Positions 6,719 to 11,133 of a stretch of DNA of 11,133 nt are shown here, in pieces. The position numbers were made by a program, and so were the translations under genes. The stretch's first letter is position 1. Each line of letters begins with the position of its first letter. The notes beneath the pieces were generated by a model. It saw only the letters and a program-made list of their open reading frames with translations. It searched no databases and was not told the DNA's origin. This DNA comes from Pseudomonadota bacterium. Lineage in GTDB: Bacteria > Pseudomonadota > Gammaproteobacteria > Burkholderiales > Burkholderiaceae_C. The DNA lies in the NCBI GenBank assembly GCA_023394015.1, contig JAEXBL010000168.1:1-11133 (forward strand). Direction: 5' to 3'.

Positions 6719-8182
6719 TCAATAACCTTGGGGCTTCTGCTGGTGCCAGTCGGTGGCCTGCTGCAACTGGTGCGCCACGTTCAGCAGCCGGCCTTCCTGC
6801 AGGTAGTTGCCGATCAATTGCAAGCCTACCGGCATGCCGTGGGCGCCAAAGCCGGCCGGCACGCTCATGGCCGGCAGGCCGGCCAGCGAGGCCGACAGGG
6901 TGTAGATGTCGGCCAGGTAGTCGGCCAGCGGGTCGTTGTCGGCGGCACCGATGGCGCGCGCCACCGTGGGCGCCACGGGGCCAGCGATGACGTCGCATTG
7001 CGCGAAGGCGCGTTGCAGGTCGTCGGCGATCATGCGGCGGATTTTCTGCGCCTGCAGGTAGTAGGCGTCGTAGTAGCCGTGTGAGAGGACATAGGTGCCG
7101 GTGATGATGCGGCGCTTGACCTCCTCGCCAAAGCCTTCGGCACGGCTCTTGCAGTACATGTCGATCAGGTCGGTGTGATCGGCGGCGCGGTGGCCGTAGC
7201 GCACGCCGTCGAAGCGCGACAGGTTGGAGCTGGCCTCGGCCGGCGCGATGATGTAGTAGACCGGAATCGACAGCTCGGTACGCGGCAGCGAGATCTCCAC
7301 CCGCGTGGCGCCCAGCTTCTGCAGCTCGGTGAGCGCCGCCTCGACGGCGGCGCGCACGTCGGCCGCCAGGCCCTCGCCCATGAATTCGCGCGGCACGCCG
7401 ACGCGCAAGCCATCCAGCCGCTGGTTCAGCCCGCGCGTGAAGTCCTCCGTAGGCACGTCGAGCGAGGTGGAGTCGCGGTCCAGGTCCGGCCCGCTCATGT
7501 GCGACAGCAGCAGCGCGCAGTCTTCGGCGCTGCGCGCCATCGGCCCGGCCTGGTCGAAGCTGGAGGCGTAGGCGATCGCACCGTGGCGCGACACGCGGCC
7601 ATAGGTGGGTTTGAGGCCCGTGAGGCCGCAAAAGCTGGACGGCTGGCGGATCGAGCCGCCGGTGTCGGTGCCGGTGGCGGCCGGCGTCAGGCGCGCGGCC
7701 ACGGCGGCGGCGCTGCCGCCCGAGGAGCCGCCGGGAATGCGCGTCGGGTCCCAGGGGTTGTGCGCCTGACCGAAGGCCGAGGTTTCGTTGCCCGAACCCA
7801 TGGCGAATTCGTCGCAGTTGAGCTTGCCCAGGCACACCATGCCGGCCTCGGCCAGCTGCCGCGTGACCGTGCTCTCGAACGGCGAGCGGTAACCGGCCAG
7901 CATTTTCGAGCCGGCGGTGGTGGGGAAGTCGGTGGTGACGAACACGTCCTTGTGCGCCACCGGCACGCCGGCCAGGGGCGGCGCGTCGCCGGCGGCCAGG
8001 CGCGCATCGGCGGCGCGGGCCTGGGCCAGGGTCACCTCCTCGTCCTGCGCCACGAAGGCGCCGAGCGCGGCGTGGGTCTGGGCGCGGGCCAGGAAGTGCT
8101 GCGCCACCTCGACGGCGGACACTTCGCGCACGCGCAGGCGAGTGGCGAGTTGCGCCACGGTCAGGTCATGGAGCGCGCTCAT
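6719..8182 (-). CDS. gatA: Asp-tRNA(Asn)/Glu-tRNA(Gln) amidotransferase subunit A
   Basis: A 487-residue amidase-signature enzyme that releases ammonia from glutamine and channels it to GatB. The catalytic Ser-cisSer-Lys triad is intact: K78 in [10 protein letters not shown]153 in [14 protein letters not shown], and the nucleophile S177 in [17 protein letters not shown]. Other family segments include [13 protein letters not shown] (118-130) and [17 protein letters not shown]. Length is normal. ATG 8182 is preceded by GGAGG at 10 nt. It is preceded on its strand by a 325-nt spacer holding a 113-bp tandem repeat, instead of following gatC closely. The ATG overlaps (ATGA) the stop of an 11-codon ORF, so its translation may depend on ribosomes arriving from the short ORFs. 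gatB follows after 1 nt. Confidence 0.97.
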   Translation of the reverse strand: MSALHDLTVAQLATRLRVREVSAVEVAQHFLARAQTHAALGAFVAQDEEVTLAQARAADARLAAGDAPPLAGVPVAHKDVFVTTDFPTTAGSKMLAGYRSPFESTVTRQLAEAGMVCLGKLNCDEFAMGSGNETSAFGQAHNPWDPTRIPGGSSGGSAAAVAARLTPAATGTDTGGSIRQPSSFCGLTGLKPTYGRVSRHGAIAYASSFDQAGPMARSAEDCALLLSHMSGPDLDRDSTSLDVPTEDFTRGLNQRLDGLRVGVPREFMGEGLAADVRAAVEAALTELQKLGATRVEISLPRTELSIPVYYIIAPAEASSNLSRFDGVRYGHRAADHTDLIDMYCKSRAEGFGEEVKRRIITGTYVLSHGYYDAYYLQAQKIRRMIADDLQRAFAQCDVIAGPVAPTVARAIGAADNDPLADYLADIYTLSASLAGLPAMSVPAGFGAHGMPVGLQLIGNYLQEGRLLNVAHQLQQATDWHQQKPQGY

Positions 8183-8214
8183 GCGTCAGCGGCCTCCGAG
8201 AAGTCGGTTGTCAT
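8179..8214 (-). CDS. Small ORF 4 (11 residues) overlapping gatA start
   Basis: [11 protein letters not shown], ending at a TGA that overlaps the gatA ATG by 4 nt. It resembles the ends of small ORFs 1 and 2 ([10 protein letters not shown]). Its TCGGAG codons form the gatA ribosome site. It acts most plausibly as a translational leader that hands ribosomes to gatA. Confidence 0.35.
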   Translation of the reverse strand: MTTDFSEAADA

Positions 8215-8285
8215 GAATGGGTCCTGTTGTCTTGGGCCGCCCGAACTCGCCGTGCAGATCCCCATGCTCTTGCCATGCGGCTCAT
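8211..8285 (-). CDS. Small ORF 3, diverged repeat copy (24 residues)
   Basis: Begins with the same MSRMAR as the other copies and with CGGAGG 7 nt upstream, then diverges (the GC-rich hairpin is lost) and runs in a different frame to a TGA that overlaps the ATG of small ORF 4. It is basic (seven Arg in 24 residues). It looks like an eroded repeat copy that still preserves the ATGA relay. Confidence 0.3.
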   Translation of the reverse strand: MSRMARAWGSARRVRAAQDNRTHS

Positions 8286-8398
8286 TCGGCAGCCTCCGAA
8301 AAGTCTTGCTTCATCATGTCGCCTGGGTGGTCGGCTGCTTGATCGAATTCGCCGTGTCGATCCCCGCCTGCGGCGGGGCCCCTCGCCATGCGGCTCAT
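8282..8398 (-). CDS. Small ORF 2 in the gatC-gatA repeat (38 residues)
   Basis: A near-copy of small ORF 1: the encoded peptides differ at two residues (Pro to His and Arg to Met), plus two silent changes. Its ATG is preceded by CGGAGG at 7 nt, an excellent ribosome site located inside the end of ORF 1. Its start and stop both sit in ATGA overlaps. It ends [11 protein letters not shown]. No known domain and no predicted signal or membrane segment. Confidence 0.4.
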   Translation of the reverse strand: MSRMARGPAAGGDRHGEFDQAADHPGDMMKQDFSEAAE

Positions 8399-8511
8399 TC
8401 GGCAGCCTCCGAAAAGTCCTGCTTCATCCTGTCGCCTGGGGGGTCGGCTGCTTGATCGAACTCGCCGTGTCGATCCCCGCCTGCGGCGGGGCCCCTCGCC
8501 ATGCGGCTCAT
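8395..8511 (-). CDS. Small ORF 1 in the gatC-gatA repeat (38 residues)
   Basis: Starts at an ATG that overlaps the gatC stop (ATGA) and ends at a TGA that overlaps the ATG of small ORF 2. The peptide begins [12 protein letters not shown] and ends [11 protein letters not shown]. It is exactly 117 nt, so the 113-bp repeat period equals ORF length minus the 4-nt overlap. An AGGGG lies within it, but the start itself lacks a strong ribosome site of its own, so initiation would rely on gatC termination. No known domain. Whether it is a protein gene or a ribosome-relay leader is undecided. Confidence 0.4.
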   Translation of the reverse strand: MSRMARGPAAGGDRHGEFDQAADPPGDRMKQDFSEAAE

Positions 8512-8807
8512 TCGATCACTTTCGGTACCAGGTACAGCCCGTCCTCGACGGCCGGGGCGCTGCGCTGGTGGGCGGCGCGCTGGTCGGGCTCGCTGGCGAC
8601 GTCGTCGCGCAGGCGCAGCTGCACGTCCTGGATGGCGGCAATGGGCTGGGTAAGCGGCTCCACGCCGCTGGTGTCGACGGCGGTCATGGCCTCGACGATG
8701 CGGAAGAAATCGTTCAGCCGGCTGCGCATGCGCTCGGTTTCGTCGGCACTCAGTTCGAGCCGCGCCAGGTGCGCAATGCGCCCGATGTCGTCAGATGTCA
8801 AAGCCAT
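8508..8807 (-). CDS. gatC: Asp-tRNA(Asn)/Glu-tRNA(Gln) amidotransferase subunit C
   Basis: A 99-residue GatC, the small scaffold that wraps GatA and joins it to GatB. It shows the family pattern: N-terminal helix [18 protein letters not shown] (6-23), the second helix [22 protein letters not shown], and the conserved C-terminal [10 protein letters not shown]. Length is normal. ATG 8807 has AGGGG 8 nt upstream. It is the first gene of the gatCAB operon, divergent from mreB with 204 nt between start codons. Its TGA overlaps the ATG of small ORF 1, and its last 6 nt belong to the start of the 113-bp repeat, so the repeat shares its 3' end. Confidence 0.96.
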   Translation of the reverse strand: MALTSDDIGRIAHLARLELSADETERMRSRLNDFFRIVEAMTAVDTSGVEPLTQPIAAIQDVQLRLRDDVASEPDQRAAHQRSAPAVEDGLYLVPKVIE

Positions 8808-8862
8808 GGAAGAAGCCCCTGGAAACCAGGTGTCGATGTGAACTTTCAGCCTCACCTCGCCG

Positions 8863-8915
8863 CAGGGCGCGGCAGGGCGATGCGTTATTATCCCGCCTTT
8901 GGCGCAACGGCCCTG
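8863..8915. promoter_or_regulatory. Symmetric divergent promoter candidate for gatCAB and mreB
   Basis: The AT island GTTATTATC offers -10 matches on both strands: TATTAT (8886-8891, plus, 5/6) and GATAAT (8892-8887, minus, 5/6). Exactly 17 nt upstream of each lies the same hexamer, CAGGGC (8863-8868 plus; 8915-8910 minus), so the element is an inverted repeat centred on 8889. CAGGGC does not resemble a -35. Predicted starts near 8898 (mreB) and 8880 (gatC) give leaders of about 114 and 73 nt. A second CAGGGC at 8873 shows that chance is possible. Confidence 0.4.
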
Positions 8916-8947
8916 AAAGCGGCCGCATCTGCACGAAAACACGCTTA

Positions 8948-10055
<1,108 letters not shown>

Positions 10056-10060
10056 GACGC

Positions 10061-10190
10061 CCCCTGTGGCGCTGCGCGCCTTCCCCCACTGGGGGACAAC
10101 GCGGATGGCCGGGGGGACCCCGGCCATCGCGTTCTGAGGTGGCCTGCTCCGCGGCCGCTTGAAGGGCTTGCTGCGCAGCCCCCCCGACGT
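10061..10190. repeat. Hairpin-rich intergenic element between mreB and mreC
   Basis: Starting 5 nt after the mreB stop, three inverted repeats follow directly: GGCGC-TGC-GCGCC (10068-10080), CCCCC-ACT-GGGGG (10083-10095) and a long stem (10098-10133). A further palindrome (GCTGCGCAGC) lies near the end. The opening CGCCCCCTGTGGCGCTGCG resembles, from memory, a dispersed intergenic element common in Comamonadaceae genomes. The rest of the 249-nt gap holds no credible gene. The element boundaries are approximate. Confidence 0.5.
10098..10133 (+). terminator. Strong hairpin after mreB, possible attenuator
   Basis: The arms 10098-10114 and 10118-10133 pair over 16 bp with one bulged base and a GGA loop, the inner half being pure GGCCGGGG/CCCCGGCC. 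No T-run follows, so it is not a classical rho-independent terminator. It could reduce read-through to mreC or protect the 3' end of mreB mRNA. Confidence 0.45.
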
Positions 10191-10304
10191 TCTCATGGGG
10201 GCACCGACGTGCAGATTCGAGAAGCCGGCCCGCGCTGGCTCGATCGGCGGATAATGCTCTTGTTTTGGTAGTAACCTCGCCCATGCCGCGCCGCTGATCA
10301 CGAC

Positions 10305-11133
10305 ATGCCGCTGGAAACGCTCGACCGTTCGCCGCCGCCCTTCTTCAAGCAAGGGCCGTCGGCGCTGTCGCAGCTGGTGCTGTTCAGTGCGCTGGCGCTG
10401 TTTCTGATGGTGGCGGATGCGCGCTTCCAGATCGTGCAGCCGCTGCGCGCGGCCATTGCCACGGTGCTGTACCCGGCGCAGTGGCTGGCGCTGCAGCCGG
10501 TGCAGATGGTGCAGGCCGGCCTGGGCTACCTGACCGACCTGAAGACCGCCCGCCTGACCGAGGAGGCGGCGCGGCTGAGGCTGGCCGAGCAGTCGCAGCG
10601 CGCCGGGCAGGTGGAGCAGCTGCTGCTGGAAAACGCCCGCCTGCGCCAGCTGCTGGCCCTGCGCGAGCGCGTGCAGGTGCCGGGCACGGCGGCGCAGGTG
10701 CTGTACGACGCCACCGACCCCTACAGCCGCCGGGTGGTGATCGACAAGGGCCGGATGCAGGGCATCGAGCCCGGCTCGCCGGTGCTGGACGAGTCCGGCG
10801 TGCTGGGCCAGGTGACGCGCGTGTACCCCTTCGTCAGCGAGATCACGCTGCTGATCGACCGCGACCAGGTGATCCCGGTGATGAACATGCGCACCGGCAC
10901 GCGCGGCGTGGCCTATGGCGACCCCTCGCCGCGCGGCGGCATGCTGGAGCTGCGCTACATGTCGGTGACCGAGGACGTGCGCGAAGGCGACCTGCTGGCC
11001 ACCAGCGGCGTCGACGGCGTCTACGCGCCGGGGCTGCCGGTGGCGCGCGTGGTGTCGGTGGATCGGCGCAGCGACACCTCGTTCACCCGCATCCAGTGCC
11101 AGCCGCTGGCGCAGCTGCAGGGCGTGACCCACG
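10305..11133 (+). CDS. mreC: Rod-shape-determining protein MreC, N-terminal part (cut by window edge)
   Basis: 276 codons are visible; the gene runs off the right edge, probably near its end, since proteobacterial MreC is about 280-370 residues. Topology fits MreC: a short cytoplasmic N-terminus ([12 protein letters not shown]), one membrane helix (about 22-38, [15 protein letters not shown]), a periplasmic coiled coil (about 76-122), then two beta-barrel subdomains with the family segments [16 protein letters not shown] (134-149), GVLGQV, and [21 protein letters not shown]. It bridges MreB filaments and the peptidoglycan synthases. ATG 10305 was chosen because [14 protein letters not shown] matches family N-termini. 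The ribosome site before it is weak, and a 5-codon ORF (ATG 10283 to TGA 10297) ends 7 nt upstream and may help initiation. Promoter elements between mreB and mreC are not clear. Confidence 0.95.
   Translation, partial: MPLETLDRSPPPFFKQGPSALSQLVLFSALALFLMVADARFQIVQPLRAAIATVLYPAQWLALQPVQMVQAGLGYLTDLKTARLTEEAARLRLAEQSQRAGQVEQLLLENARLRQLLALRERVQVPGTAAQVLYDATDPYSRRVVIDKGRMQGIEPGSPVLDESGVLGQVTRVYPFVSEITLLIDRDQVIPVMNMRTGTRGVAYGDPSPRGGMLELRYMSVTEDVREGDLLATSGVDGVYAPGLPVARVVSVDRRSDTSFTRIQCQPLAQLQGVTH

Larger units (their letters stand above)
8177..8514. repeat. 113-bp tandem repeat between gatC and gatA
   Basis: Two full units, 8273-8385 and 8386-8498, differ at only 4 of 113 positions. A third begins at 8499 and runs 16 nt into the 3' end of gatC. 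A diverged, shorter copy lies at about 8177-8272 and ends in the gatA ribosome site and start. Each full unit holds a GC-rich hairpin (CCCCGCC-TGC-GGCGGGG, at 8362-8378 and 8475-8491), which the diverged copy lacks. On the gat strand each unit also holds a TCGGAGG ribosome site, 7 nt before an ATGAGC start in the full units. This accounts for the whole 325-nt non-canonical gap. It is not a CRISPR array, an insertion sequence or a simple microsatellite. Confidence 0.95.

Noticed and set aside
5227..6990. A 587-codon plus-strand open frame opposite gatB
   Set aside because: gatB on the minus strand is full length with family motifs; the plus-strand product is an Ala/Arg/Val/Leu-rich shadow without domain features.
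8177..8514. CRISPR array or insertion sequence in the repeated gatC-gatA spacer
   Set aside because: Units abut without spacers, are 113 bp long and only about two to three in number; no transposase or terminal inverted repeats are present.
8227..8841. Plus-strand open frame covering the gatC-gatA repeats
   Set aside because: It only reflects the repeats and the antisense of gatC; no ribosome site is seen and the gat strand gives a much more ordered reading.
10250..10255. GATAAT before mreC as a -10 box
   Set aside because: No plausible -35 lies 15-19 nt upstream, so it was not listed as a promoter; it may still be one.

Overview
This is a GC-rich chromosomal window with almost exclusively G/C third codon positions. 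Its gene content and protein sequences look like a betaproteobacterium of the order Burkholderiales, most likely family Comamonadaceae. The clues are the mreB-mreC pair diverging from gatC-gatA-gatB, exoA diverging from pyrE, and a C-rich intergenic hairpin element of a kind I recall from Comamonadaceae. The genus cannot be fixed from the sequence alone.

Layout. Positions 1-3831 read leftwards (minus strand). In transcription order they hold exoA (exonuclease III), gloC (glyoxalase-II-like hydrolase), a PAS/LuxR-type regulator, a Crp/Fnr-type regulator, and the first 183 codons of a zinc-ribbon class III nucleotide cyclase that runs off the left edge. Positions 3845-5226 read rightwards: pyrE, then a 4-nt-overlapping gene for a secreted DUF4124 coiled-coil protein. 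Positions 5272-8807 read leftwards and form the gatC-gatA-gatB operon for tRNA-dependent amidotransferase. Positions 9012-11133 read rightwards: mreB and the first 276 codons of mreC, the rod-shape system, which continues past the right edge.

How the genes work together. exoA/gloC and pyrE/gat are housekeeping genes (DNA repair, methylglyoxal detoxification, pyrimidine synthesis, tRNA charging). The LuxR-Crp-cyclase cluster looks like a small regulatory module. The Crp-like protein keeps the cyclic-nucleotide pocket residues and the recognition-helix residues of CRP, it sits beside a cyclase-domain gene, and a TGTGA-N5-TCACA palindrome lies near -64 of a predicted promoter for luxR-crp. The cyclase itself seems to have lost a catalytic Arg.

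The most unusual structure is the 325-nt spacer between gatC and gatA. It holds a 113-bp tandem repeat (two near-identical units, the start of a third, and a diverged older copy next to gatA). Every unit carries a Shine-Dalgarno sequence and an ATG. Read on the gat strand it gives an unbroken chain gatC-sORF1-sORF2-sORF3-sORF4-gatA in which all five junctions are 4-nt ATGA stop/start overlaps. Other points of interest are the 13-nt exoA/pyrE divergent gap with interlocked translation signals, MreB substitutions in normally invariant motifs, and a strong hairpin array inside the mreB-mreC operon.
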